From the NCBI GenBank assembly GCA_000433175.1, contig HF986623.1, positions 1 to 37,637 of the forward strand: a DNA stretch of 37,637 nt, given 5' to 3'. Positions 16,778 through 24,139 of the stretch are shown here, piece after piece (the first letter of the stretch is position 1; each line of letters begins with the position of its first letter). The position numbers and the translations under genes were made by a program. Below the pieces are notes generated by a model. That model made no database searches and was not told the origin of the DNA. It saw only the letters and a list, made by a program, of their open reading frames with translations. Origin of the DNA: Prevotella sp. CAG:1058. GTDB taxonomy: Bacteria; Bacteroidota; Bacteroidia; Bacteroidales; Bacteroidaceae.

Positions 16778-18539
16778 ATTTCTTAAGTTTTATCTTTCGC
16801 TTGAGGACCTTTTCGTTTTCAGTTCCTATCTCGAGGGCTTCCTGCCAATACTTCAATGCGTTCTCAATGTCGCCGTTCAAGGCATAAATGTCGCCTGCAT
16901 GCTCTATTATCACCGCACTTTTCTCAGTATCGTTCTCTATCGCCATCTTTATGTACTGCAATGCCTCGGCGTATTTCTTCTGCTTGAACAGTATCCAGGC
17001 ATAAGTGTCAAGGTATGTCGTATTGTCCGGTTCGGCCTGCACCGTGCGGTAACTCATCTGTGCGGCATCGTCAAGCCGGACGTTCTCTTCAGACAGGTAA
17101 TAAGCGTAATTGTTGAGACAGGCCAGGTTGTCGTCCTTCCATTGCAGGCAGCTGTCATACGCAGCATAAGCGTCCTTGGCAAACCCCTTGTCATGAAGGA
17201 TGTCGCCCATGAGTGCGTAAAAGTCTGAAACAAGGTCAGCGTTGCTTTCCCCGTTTATCTGGCTAACACCGCGGCGCAAGGCATCGAGCGCATTATCATC
17301 GTCGTCTTTCATGACGTAAGCAAAGCCGAGGAAATAATAAAACGCCATTTCATCGGGATTATAGTCGATTGCCTGGCGTGCAAGCCTGATAACGCCGTCG
17401 AAGTCACGCTTCGACCATGTAGCCTGTATGAGCTGTAAACGTGCCGCGGAATTATCGGGAGCTATGTCCAGCACCATCTCAAGAACTTTCGAGATAGAAT
17501 CCTGAGGCATACGTTTGAGGGTCATGTATGCGGCGTACAGCTCTGCCATGTCCGATGTTTCCTGCGGTTGTGCAAGTATTCTCTTAAACAGGTCGAGCAC
17601 CTTCACGCTGTCGCCGCCGTTCTTTTCGTTATCGGCAACTATCTGGCGTATGAGCGTCATCTTACCTTCAACAGGGGTATTCGGACTCGTCAACAGGGTT
17701 TCCTGCAACGAATCGGCACGCTGTACCAGCCCCGAATTACGGTAATAGTCAATCAGCGACATGCGTGCGTCAACGTTTTCAGGATCGACAGCCAACACAT
17801 CTTCATACTGACGGTAAGCCTCTTCAGGTTTGCCGTTCTGCAACAGCCAGTTGCCCATCATCACCCTGAAGCCCATGTCATTAGGATACTTATCCGAAAG
17901 AGACTTCAGCTCTGCAAACTCCTTATCCTTCTTACCCTGCAACGAGTATATCCTCATCTTGGCAAGGGTAAGGTTTTCATCGGCTCCTTCAAGAGTTTCC
18001 ATGCGTTCGAGCACGCCGAGCATGCTGTCATAGTCTTTCCGCTGGGCATACAGCTGGGCCAGGATGTCGAGCACGTCGGAGCGTTCGGGACTGTTGGCGG
18101 AAAGCTTTTCATACGCATTAATGGCCTCGGCAAGGTCGCCTGTATGTATGTAGCCAGTGCCAAGACGCTCAAGATACGCATTATTCGAAGGATTCAGCTC
18201 GGCTGCCTTCTTGATATCCTCAAGCGCGACAGAGTCCCCTTTAAGCACGCCGTCGTATGAAGAAAGCAGGAAATAAGCCTCGGCAGCATAGGGATTGATT
18301 TCAATACTATGACGAAGGAGGTCGTAAGCTGCGTCAAGATTGCCGCCCACCTGCTGCTTTATCGCTTCGTAATAGTACATCTTGAATCGCAGGCTGTCAT
18401 TGTGGCTGATAGCCGGAGACGGCTCTGCTGCGGTCTTCGACGGTACGGCGGCTGTTCCGGCATGCCTTCCTCCGGCACAACCGGCGGCCACGACTGCCAC
18501 CAGCAGGCAGATAAATATGTTTGGGATAAACCGTTTCAT
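16764..18539 (-). CDS. TPR-repeat lipoprotein
   Basis: Predicted lipoprotein of 591 residues: signal peptide with lipobox ending at Cys21 (VVAAGC), then a Thr/Ala/Pro-rich spacer, then tetratricopeptide repeats through most of the chain. Repeat signatures are clear at AAEAYFLLSSYDGVLKGDSVALEDIKKAAELNPSN, at GDLAEAINAYEKLSANSPE, at GKPEEAYRQYEDVLAVDPEN and at KKYAEALQYIKMAIENDTEK. Such proteins act as scaffolds for partner proteins; partners here are unknown. It lies 27 bases after dut and overlaps the DUF4292 gene by 14 bases, which argues for coexpression with the envelope proteins behind it. Confidence 0.88.
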   Translation of the reverse strand: MKRFIPNIFICLLVAVVAAGCAGGRHAGTAAVPSKTAAEPSPAISHNDSLRFKMYYYEAIKQQVGGNLDAAYDLLRHSIEINPYAAEAYFLLSSYDGVLKGDSVALEDIKKAAELNPSNNAYLERLGTGYIHTGDLAEAINAYEKLSANSPERSDVLDILAQLYAQRKDYDSMLGVLERMETLEGADENLTLAKMRIYSLQGKKDKEFAELKSLSDKYPNDMGFRVMMGNWLLQNGKPEEAYRQYEDVLAVDPENVDARMSLIDYYRNSGLVQRADSLQETLLTSPNTPVEGKMTLIRQIVADNEKNGGDSVKVLDLFKRILAQPQETSDMAELYAAYMTLKRMPQDSISKVLEMVLDIAPDNSAARLQLIQATWSKRDFDGVIRLARQAIDYNPDEMAFYYFLGFAYVMKDDDDNALDALRRGVSQINGESNADLVSDFYALMGDILHDKGFAKDAYAAYDSCLQWKDDNLACLNNYAYYLSEENVRLDDAAQMSYRTVQAEPDNTTYLDTYAWILFKQKKYAEALQYIKMAIENDTEKSAVIIEHAGDIYALNGDIENALKYWQEALEIGTENEKVLKRKIKLKKYVEK

Positions 18540-18566
18540 CTAATCATCCTATCAGAAAAGCATTAG

Positions 18567-19004
18567 TCATTCAACTCCCGTATGGCCGTAGCCTCCTGTT
18601 CCGCGCTCGGTTTCGTCAAGCTCGGAAACCTCGGCGAAATCAACAGTCTCATGCCGTGCGACGACCATCTGGGCTATGCGCTCGCCGTCGTTGACAACAA
18701 AGTCTTCGGCGGAGAGATTGACCAGCAGCACCATTAGCTCGCCACGATAGTCGGCATCGATTGTCCCCGGTGAGTTAAGTACTGTTACCCCGTGCTTCAG
18801 GGCGAGGCCGCTGCGCGGACGGATCTGGGCCTCATAGCCTTGCGGCAGGGCTATGTAAAGCCCCGTCGGGATAAGCCTGCGTTCCATGGGACGCAGCGTT
18901 ACAGGCTGTGAAATATTAGCCCTGAGGTCCATGCCGGCGCTCTGCGGCGTGGCGTATGCAGGCAGGGGATGGTGCCCCTTGTTGATAACATTGACTTTAA
19001 CCAT
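18567..19004 (-). CDS. dut: dUTP diphosphatase (dUTPase)
   Basis: Homotrimeric dUTPase that hydrolyses dUTP to dUMP and pyrophosphate, keeping uracil out of DNA and feeding dTMP synthesis. The 145 residues contain all five family motifs: AGMDLRAN (1), [11 protein letters not shown] (2), [11 protein letters not shown] (3), ERIAQMVV (4) and the C-terminal Gly-rich [10 protein letters not shown] (5), where His stands where many bacteria have Ser. The ATG at 19004 is 29 bases from a -7 box on the minus strand. It is the first gene of an operon with TPR, DUF4292 and envC-like genes, and it is divergent from dgt. Confidence 0.96.
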   Translation of the reverse strand: MVKVNVINKGHHPLPAYATPQSAGMDLRANISQPVTLRPMERRLIPTGLYIALPQGYEAQIRPRSGLALKHGVTVLNSPGTIDADYRGELMVLLVNLSAEDFVVNDGERIAQMVVARHETVDFAEVSELDETERGTGGYGHTGVE

Positions 19005-19032
19005 CGTTTTTTCTTATATTATTATTAAGGTG

Positions 19033-19040
19033 CAAAAGTA
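19033..19040 (-). promoter_or_regulatory. dut operon promoter -7 box
   Basis: Minus-strand TACTTTTG lies 29 bases before the dut ATG. No TTG at the expected -33 distance was seen. Confidence 0.55.
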
Positions 19041-19104
19041 GCGAATTATATCCATATAACATCTTTTTTACACTTAAAAAGAAAGATTTTAGCCAAATTT
19101 AGAT

Positions 19105-19112
19105 TACTTTTG
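19105..19112 (+). promoter_or_regulatory. dgt promoter -7 box
   Basis: Plus-strand TACTTTTG lies 29 bases before the dgt ATG at 19141. Its distance to the ATG and its sequence are the same as those of the divergent dut box 65 bases away. No clear -33 TTG was found. Confidence 0.6.
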
Positions 19113-19140
19113 CGAAGAAAACAAATTGAAGGAAGCAAGT

Positions 19141-20481
19141 ATGCAATGGGAGAAACTAATATCAAATAAGAGGCTCGGGCAGGAGCACCGGCACTCCGTC
19201 CGCCACGACGACCGCTCGGAATTCAAGCGCGACTACGACCGGCTTATATTCTCTGCCCCATTCCGCCGTATGCAGAACAAGACCCAGGTGTTTCCGCTTC
19301 CGGGCAGCATCTTCGTCCACAACCGCCTCACCCACAGCCTTGAGGTGGCCAGCGTGGGCATGTCGCTGGGCAACGACGTAGCCCATGCCCTGATGAAACG
19401 CAAGCCCGAACTGGCAGGCACGTTGTTTCCACAGATAGGAACGATAGTAAGCACTGCCTGCCTTGCGCACGACATGGGCAACCCCCCGTTCGGACATTCA
19501 GGCGAAAAAGCCATTCAGACGTTCTTCACTGAAGGCAAGGGCGCAACACTTAAAAACGAAGTGAGCGCCGGTTTCTGGGCAGACGCCACACACTTCGAGG
19601 GCAACGCCAACGCCTTCCGCCTGCTCGCCCACCGCTTCAAGGGACGGCGCGAAGGCGGTTTCGTGATGACATACACCACACTTGCCTCGATAGTGAAGTA
19701 TCCCTTTGCGTCCACAATCGCAGAAAAGGGGCACGGCAAGTTCGGATTCTTCATGCAGGAGAGCGCTATATTCGAGAAAATAGCCGATGAATTGGGCATT
19801 ATCCGCAAATCACCCGATGGCCAACCGCTGGAATACGCACGCCATCCGCTAGTGTATCTTGTCGAAGCCGCCGACGACATTTGCTACGAAATAATGGACA
19901 TCGAAGACGCCCACAAGCTGAAGATAGTGACTTACGAGGAAACGAAAAGCCTGTTCCTGGGATTCTTCGATGAAGAAACGCAGCGCCACATACTACAAAG
20001 AATAAAGGACGAGGGCATCACCGACAACAACGAGAAGGTTGTATACATGCGTGCCTGTGTGATAGGCGCACTGGAAAGAGCCTGTGTCAGGACCTTCATC
20101 GACCATGAGGAGGAAATACTGGAAGGCTCGTTCAAAGGCTCGCTTATCGATAATATCGAAGAAAATCTCGCCTTGGCATATCAAAAATGCGCCATTTTAT
20201 CGAAAAAGAAGATTTACAAGAGCAAGCCCGTACTTGACGTGGAGCTGAGCGGTTACAAGATAATGGCTACGCTGATGGAGACCATGACCGAGGCTGCGGT
20301 CAACCCGGAGCGGTTCTACTCGCGCCAGCTGATCAGCCGCGTGAGCAGCCAGTACGACATAGACTCGCCCGACCTGGAAACGCGCTTGATGGCCGTCATC
20401 GACTACATAAGCGGAATGACCGACGTGTATGCACTCGACATTTACCAGAAAATAAACGGAATTAGCCTGCCGATAGTCTGA
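19141..20481 (+). CDS. dgt: Deoxyguanosinetriphosphate triphosphohydrolase (dGTPase)
   Basis: HD-domain enzyme that cleaves dGTP (or other dNTPs) to the nucleoside and triphosphate. The 446-residue product begins MQWEKLISNKRLGQEHRHSV. The metal-site residues are visible: H65 in HNRLTHSLEV, and H110-D111 in CLAHDMGNPPFGHSGEKAI. FEGNANAFRLL and the ADDICYEIMDIEDAHKL segment further on also fit Dgt-type 1/2 enzymes. The frame opens at a TTG at 19126; the ATG at 19141 preceded by gaaggaagcaag is preferred. The gene is transcribed away from dut, with a mirrored promoter, and ends before a strong terminator. Confidence 0.93.
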   Translation: MQWEKLISNKRLGQEHRHSVRHDDRSEFKRDYDRLIFSAPFRRMQNKTQVFPLPGSIFVHNRLTHSLEVASVGMSLGNDVAHALMKRKPELAGTLFPQIGTIVSTACLAHDMGNPPFGHSGEKAIQTFFTEGKGATLKNEVSAGFWADATHFEGNANAFRLLAHRFKGRREGGFVMTYTTLASIVKYPFASTIAEKGHGKFGFFMQESAIFEKIADELGIIRKSPDGQPLEYARHPLVYLVEAADDICYEIMDIEDAHKLKIVTYEETKSLFLGFFDEETQRHILQRIKDEGITDNNEKVVYMRACVIGALERACVRTFIDHEEEILEGSFKGSLIDNIEENLALAYQKCAILSKKKIYKSKPVLDVELSGYKIMATLMETMTEAAVNPERFYSRQLISRVSSQYDIDSPDLETRLMAVIDYISGMTDVYALDIYQKINGISLPIV

Positions 20482-20550
20482 CCAGGAATAGTGTTAACGA
20501 ACGCGGCAGCGACCGGAAACAGCCGGATAAAAAAACGAATAAATACAATT

Positions 20551-20606
20551 AACGGGATGAATGCCACGCCGTTCAGGCAAAAAAAGGCATTCATCCCGTT
20601 TTTTAT
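20551..20606. terminator. Terminator between dgt and the GNAT gene
   Basis: Perfect 15-bp stem (20551-20565 with 20586-20600) followed on the plus strand by gttttttat. It ends dgt and lies 3 to 58 bases beyond the stop of the convergent GNAT gene, so it can serve both. Confidence 0.85.
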
Positions 20607-20608
20607 GT

Positions 20609-21604
20609 TCAGTCTTTTGTTTCCTTATATATCACATTGTTGGCGCCCGAAGTTATCTTCAAGGCCTCGGGGTGCTCCTTGATGAACGAGTCGATATGAC
20701 GGATGCGCTTCTCCTCGAGAATCTCGTCGACTGCTATAAGGATACCTGTCTCCTCAACATCGCCGAAGCCATAGTTGATGGCCGTGCCGAACATCTTCAT
20801 CGTAGGGCTGAGACCCATGTAGGCGTTGACCAGCGGCGGGATGTTGTAACCCAGCTTGCGCACCTCGCGGTTAAGTATGCGGTAGTCGTCCTTGAACGAC
20901 TTTTCGCAGAACAGACGCTCCAATTCAGCCGCGTCAGTCTCTATTTTTAGCGGTTTCACCGGGATTATCAGGTTTTCAGGGTCGTTGAAATGCTTGTACA
21001 GGAAATAAAGAATCATGTCCCTTCCGCGGCGCACGTAAGAGGGGTACATCGTCATCTTGCCGAACAGATACTTGATGTCGGGACGTATTACGGTAAGCGC
21101 GCCGAGGCCGTCCCACAGGTTGTCGAGGGCGAAGAGACTCTTTGCCCCCATCCTGGAGCTTTGGTATTCGGGCGACACGAACGAGCGTCCCAGCTCTACC
21201 GTCTGCGGCATGTACTCCTTCATGAACTTCTCTGAAAAGTGGAACATGTGGCTCGTGGCAAGCACGGGCTGGCCGTCGGCGTCGATTTCAGCGTCGCAAC
21301 AGAACTTATAGCGGTATCCGCCGATGATTTCGTCCTCCTCGGGATTCCACACGATCAGCTGCTTGTAACAGTTCTCGCACGTGTCAAACTCGTCGAGGTC
21401 CATGCTCTTGCCGCTGCCGCCGCCCGCCTCGCGGAAGGCTATCTCACGCAAACGGCCTATCTCCTTGAGTACGTTGGGCGCATTTTGAGCCGTCACAATG
21501 TAAATCTCATTGTGGCTCTTGTTGGTCATCCTAAGCTGTTTGTCGGGCGTAAGCTCGCTTTTAAGAATTTGTTTGTCAATCGGCCGGATTATTTCCTGTT
21601 CCAT
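20609..21604 (-). CDS. GNAT-fold N-acyltransferase, candidate glycine-lipid synthase GlsB
   Basis: Putative acyl-transferring enzyme of the OlsB/hemolysin-like group (Acetyltransf_5 domain) that attaches a 3-hydroxy fatty acid to an amino acid. The 331-residue product shows the family run REIAFREAGGGSGKSMDLDEFD near residue 50, QLIVWNPEEDEIIGGYRYKF near 85, MPQTVELGRSFVSPEYQ near 135, and KYLFGKMTMYPSYVRRGRDMILYF near 180. In Bacteroides thetaiotaomicron a homologous pair (GlsB with GlsA) makes glycine lipids, and this gene sits 58 bases downstream of a PlsC-like acyltransferase on the same strand, which fits that pair. The function is assigned by resemblance from memory, not alignment; an ornithine-lipid role is the alternative. 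The ATG at 21604 is well placed. Confidence 0.7.
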   Translation of the reverse strand: MEQEIIRPIDKQILKSELTPDKQLRMTNKSHNEIYIVTAQNAPNVLKEIGRLREIAFREAGGGSGKSMDLDEFDTCENCYKQLIVWNPEEDEIIGGYRYKFCCDAEIDADGQPVLATSHMFHFSEKFMKEYMPQTVELGRSFVSPEYQSSRMGAKSLFALDNLWDGLGALTVIRPDIKYLFGKMTMYPSYVRRGRDMILYFLYKHFNDPENLIIPVKPLKIETDAAELERLFCEKSFKDDYRILNREVRKLGYNIPPLVNAYMGLSPTMKMFGTAINYGFGDVEETGILIAVDEILEEKRIRHIDSFIKEHPEALKITSGANNVIYKETKD

Positions 21605-21662
21605 ATTCCAGAAATATTGTATGTTTGTTGTTGATATATAGCTTAGCCATCGGCCGGCAGCA

Positions 21663-22490
21663 TTACAGTCCGTAGACTATGTCCTGCACATGCTGCGCCC
21701 ACTGCGCGGGCGTCTTCGAGCGGTCGAACGTCTGCCAGGGTATCGGCTTGCCTATCGCCACGCGGAACGTCTTGTGGCGGTTCTTATACATTTCGTCGGC
21801 AAGGTACAACATCGCCACGTTGAACTTTATGCCGAGAGCCTTGCACACGTTGGCAAGACTGTAAAAGAAATTAGAGTTCTGCCCTCCGAAATGGATGGGC
21901 ACTACGTCACGGTGCGTCTCCACGCTCTTTGTGACGAATGTCTTCTTCCACGGCAGGTCGCGTATCACTCCGCCGCGCCTGCGCGAGCACAAGCCTGCCG
22001 GAAACATTATAATATTGTTGTCACCGTGGAAGCCGGCCTCAACCATTGCGGGGAAGTTGCGGCTCTGGTGCCCCGTCTTGTTTATGGGTATGCAGAGCGG
22101 AGCCAGCCCGGGCAGGTTCATCAGCAGGTCGTTGACGAGATAGCGCAGGCGGCCGTCGTAGTGGCGCCCGATGATTGCGCCGAGGGCAACACCGTCTGCT
22201 CCGCCCAGCGGGTGGTTGCTTACGAAGGTGTACAAGCGGCCGTCGTCCTTGGGCGGAAGGTTCTCGCGCCCCACTATGTCGAGCGTCATGTCAAGATAAC
22301 GCACGCACGACTCCAACCACTCTACGCCCGTAAGCTCGCGGTTGTCCCAAAGAAATTCGTTGACCTCGTCCTGGTGGAGTATGCGTTCAAGCCACTTCAC
22401 GACCGGCGACGGAACGTAACGCGACCTGTCGCCCATCTTGCCCCGCAGTATCTCCCTTACGTCGATAGTCTTCTCGGTGATATGGTCCAT
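21663..22490 (-). CDS. 1-acyl-glycerol-phosphate acyltransferase-like O-acyltransferase, candidate GlsA
   Basis: Predicted membrane-associated LPLAT-superfamily acyltransferase of 275 residues. The catalytic motif reads SNHPLGGADG, with five residues between His and Asp as in other hemolysin-type acyltransferases rather than the classic four. A second block, FPAGLCSRRRGGVIRDLPWKK, resembles the FPEG substrate-binding motif. The N-terminus IDVREILRGK and WLERILHQDEVNEFLW matches Bacteroidetes members. The frame is open to a GTG at 22565, but a -7 box sits at 22580-22587, which would leave almost no leader, so the ATG at 22490 is used. It is the first gene of a two-gene operon with the GNAT enzyme, and together they would add two acyl chains to glycine. 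Confidence 0.72.
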   Translation of the reverse strand: MDHITEKTIDVREILRGKMGDRSRYVPSPVVKWLERILHQDEVNEFLWDNRELTGVEWLESCVRYLDMTLDIVGRENLPPKDDGRLYTFVSNHPLGGADGVALGAIIGRHYDGRLRYLVNDLLMNLPGLAPLCIPINKTGHQSRNFPAMVEAGFHGDNNIIMFPAGLCSRRRGGVIRDLPWKKTFVTKSVETHRDVVPIHFGGQNSNFFYSLANVCKALGIKFNVAMLYLADEMYKNRHKTFRVAIGKPIPWQTFDRSKTPAQWAQHVQDIVYGL

Positions 22491-22579
22491 GTCTTCTATG
22501 CTAACCTTGCGCCACGGCAGGCGGTACCGTCTGCCGCAAGAAGTGGCAAACGGTTGCCACTGCACAATTATCCTAGCTG

Positions 22580-22608
22580 CAAAATTAATTCAACTTTTCC
22601 AAAATCAA
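22580..22608 (-). promoter_or_regulatory. Promoter of the acyltransferase pair
   Basis: Minus-strand TAATTTTG at 22587-22580 with TTG at 22608-22606, spacing 18 bp. Transcription would start about 80 bases before the ATG at 22490. Confidence 0.55.
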
Positions 22609-22619
22609 GCCCCTTTAAC

Positions 22620-22935
22620 TGAAAAACAACTAAAAAATCTTTATTTTGTAATGAAATGCCAATATTTTCTTAACCCGGGGTGCAATTAAAGCATAAAAAC
22701 ACCAACATTTGAAACATAAATCAGTCCTTTAAAACAAAATTAGCCACATACGGCCCCACGGTCATGCAGCCCACTGCCGCAAGCGGCCGAACCTGCGAAA
22801 TGAATATTTATGCATAACAAGCGAATGCACATGCACGCCGGTTTTTGAAAAATAATGACAAAAGAAAATCGTAAAATAGAAATCGCAAGCCATATTCCGA
22901 GCGATGAAATCGCCGATTTTTGCCACTTAAAATGC
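22620..22935. other. Noncoding, AT-rich stretch with an ARG-box-like site
   Basis: No credible gene is seen between the acyltransferase promoter and repeat array C. It holds an ArgR-box-like palindrome at 22801-22814. A short match to the repeat unit, out of phase with the array, lies at 22907-22928. Confidence 0.5.
22801..22814. promoter_or_regulatory. ARG-box-like palindrome, copy 1
   Basis: TGAATATTTATGCA fits the general ArgR box form TGAATwwwwATTCA with one changed pair. The flank CGAAA is shared with copy 2 at 23236. No arginine gene is near, so function is unproven. Confidence 0.3.
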
Positions 22936-23067
22936 AAAACGAGGTCTTTCTCAACATAAAAGGCCACCTTTCGCAACGCAATACGCCACCTTTTACAACA
23001 CAAAAAGCCGCATTCCGTATGATAAAACGCCGCCTTTTACATGCCAAAAGCATGCCTGACAACAGAA
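22936..23067 (+). repeat. 22-bp palindromic tandem repeat, array C (5-6 units)
   Basis: Units of 22 bases begin at 22936, 22958, 22980, 23002, 23024 and 23046 with no slippage. The unit at 22958 (core AAAAGGCCACCTTTC) and the unit at 23024 (AAAACGCCGCCTTTT) are the clearest; 22936, 22980 and 23002 are more diverged and the sixth is barely recognisable. It lies between the acyltransferase promoter and the end of the beta-barrel gene. It looks older or less constrained than arrays B and D. Confidence 0.85.
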
Positions 23068-23260
23068 TAAAAAGTTCACAAAAACTTCACAAACACCATA
23101 ACCCCTTAGCTTCCAAACACTTACAAACAACACACAAAACCACTCAATAATCCGCCCGAAGCACACTCCGCCACGGGCGACGGCCTTCACAGAGCGTCAA
23201 ACGTATAAACTACGGCCAGCTGGCATGAACCGAAATGCATATTTATGCAAGATTAAAAAT
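23068..23260. other. Noncoding stretch downstream of array C
   Basis: About 190 bases with no credible coding frame. The second ARG-box-like palindrome (23236-23249) lies near its end, just before the terminator of the beta-barrel gene. Confidence 0.5.
23236..23249. promoter_or_regulatory. ARG-box-like palindrome, copy 2
   Basis: TGCATATTTATGCA is an inverted repeat of TGCATA about a TT centre. With its CGAAA flank it matches copy 1 at all but one of 19 positions. It lies downstream of the minus-strand beta-barrel gene, so it is not an obvious promoter element. Confidence 0.3.
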
Positions 23261-23261
23261 C

Positions 23262-23311
23262 TGTCGGCCTGCCAGCCCACCGCCCTCGGACGGCAAGCCG
23301 GCAGACCGACA
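23262..23311 (-). terminator. Terminator of the beta-barrel protein gene
   Basis: Arms 23262-23273 and 23300-23311 pair at 11 of 12 positions plus a G-U on the minus strand, followed there by gatttttaatc. It lies 20 bases after the stop codon. Confidence 0.65.
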
Positions 23312-23330
23312 CCATGTGCAAGGCACGGCA

Positions 23331-23873
23331 TCAAAGGCCTATGCCCAACGTGGCGTAAAGTCCGTTGTAATTGCCTATTCCAGCCGACCGCGAATTGAAA
23401 TGGCGGTAACCCAAGCCTATGTTGAACTTATAGCCGCACGAGCCTACACGCAAAAACAGACCGGCGTCGTAAGCCACGCTTTTCCAGTCGGCCTTGCCCA
23501 AACTCGATGCCGCCGAGCCGCGCACGTCCAAGGCCTCGCCGTCGCCACTGCAAAGTGTGTAGCCCAATCCGCCGCCCAACAAAGGAGTCCTGGTATAAGC
23601 CCTCGTTCCGCCGGTCTTTTCGCCAAGCCCGAACATTCCACCTGCATGTGCAAAAACGTACATGCGCGGTATGAACCGGTAGCCGGCGTTGGCGAAGAGT
23701 TCCATCGGGCGCACGTCGTCGTGCGACGTACCAGCACCCACACCTAATTCAAGCACCAACTTGTCAACGAAGGCCGACCGTCCCGTAGCAGTCTCGATTT
23801 GCGCCGACGCAGCCAAAGGTGCGAAAAGAAAGGCGCACGCAACAGTCAATTTTGTAAACGAAAATCTTTTCAT
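23331..23873 (-). CDS. Small outer-membrane beta-barrel-like protein
   Basis: Predicted outer-membrane protein of 180 residues. A signal peptide covers about residues 1-24 (cleavage after ASA, before QIETA). The rest alternates polar and hydrophobic residues with many Gly and Tyr, e.g. LVLELGVGAGTSHD, AGYRFIPRMYVFAHAGGMFG, LGGGLGYTLCSGDG and FNIGLGYRHFNSRSAG, ending LYATLGIGL, which suits an eight-stranded barrel such as OmpW or OmpA-N types. No specific family or ligand is recognised. It has its own promoter and terminator and is divergent from the TPR-HTH regulator gene, which might control it; that link is inference from position. Confidence 0.75.
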   Translation of the reverse strand: MKRFSFTKLTVACAFLFAPLAASAQIETATGRSAFVDKLVLELGVGAGTSHDDVRPMELFANAGYRFIPRMYVFAHAGGMFGLGEKTGGTRAYTRTPLLGGGLGYTLCSGDGEALDVRGSAASSLGKADWKSVAYDAGLFLRVGSCGYKFNIGLGYRHFNSRSAGIGNYNGLYATLGIGL

Positions 23874-23921
23874 AAGCGTAAAATTTTATTTTTGTCATTA
23901 ACTGTTTATAAAGTCACATCA

Positions 23922-23951
23922 CAAAGTTAAGGGCAAATGAATGTCCAATCA
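23922..23951 (-). promoter_or_regulatory. Promoter of the beta-barrel protein gene
   Basis: Minus-strand TAACTTTG at 23929-23922 with TTG at 23951-23949, about 20 bp apart, the canonical Bacteroidetes layout. It is 49 bases upstream of the ATG. Confidence 0.65.
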
Positions 23952-23979
23952 AGGAAAAACCATAAATTCTTTTTTGCCG

Positions 23980-24066
23980 CGTTACACGCCAACGCAGTCT
24001 GTAAAACATTGATATTCAACTTAATACACAGCGCCTGTAACGCTTGTAACGTATAAAAATGTAACG
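23980..24066. promoter_or_regulatory. Cluster of four TGTAACG heptamers, candidate operator
   Basis: TGTAACG occurs at 24036-24042, 24045-24051 and 24060-24066, and inverted (CGTTACA) at 23980-23986. They fall between the divergent promoters of the beta-barrel gene and the TPR-HTH gene, just upstream of the latter's -33 element (24093). Four copies of a heptamer in 87 bases is far above chance. Confidence 0.5.
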
Positions 24067-24092
24067 TCATTACCGTCTGTCAAATGATAAAA

Positions 24093-24123
24093 TTGCACGT
24101 TTTGCGTTTTTTCCTTAATTTTG
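24093..24123 (+). promoter_or_regulatory. Promoter of the TPR-HTH regulator gene
   Basis: TTG at 24093-24095 and TAATTTTG at 24116-24123 with 20 bp between them. The ATG follows 16 bases after the -7 box. Confidence 0.7.
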
Positions 24124-24139
24124 TAAATAAAAACAAGAG

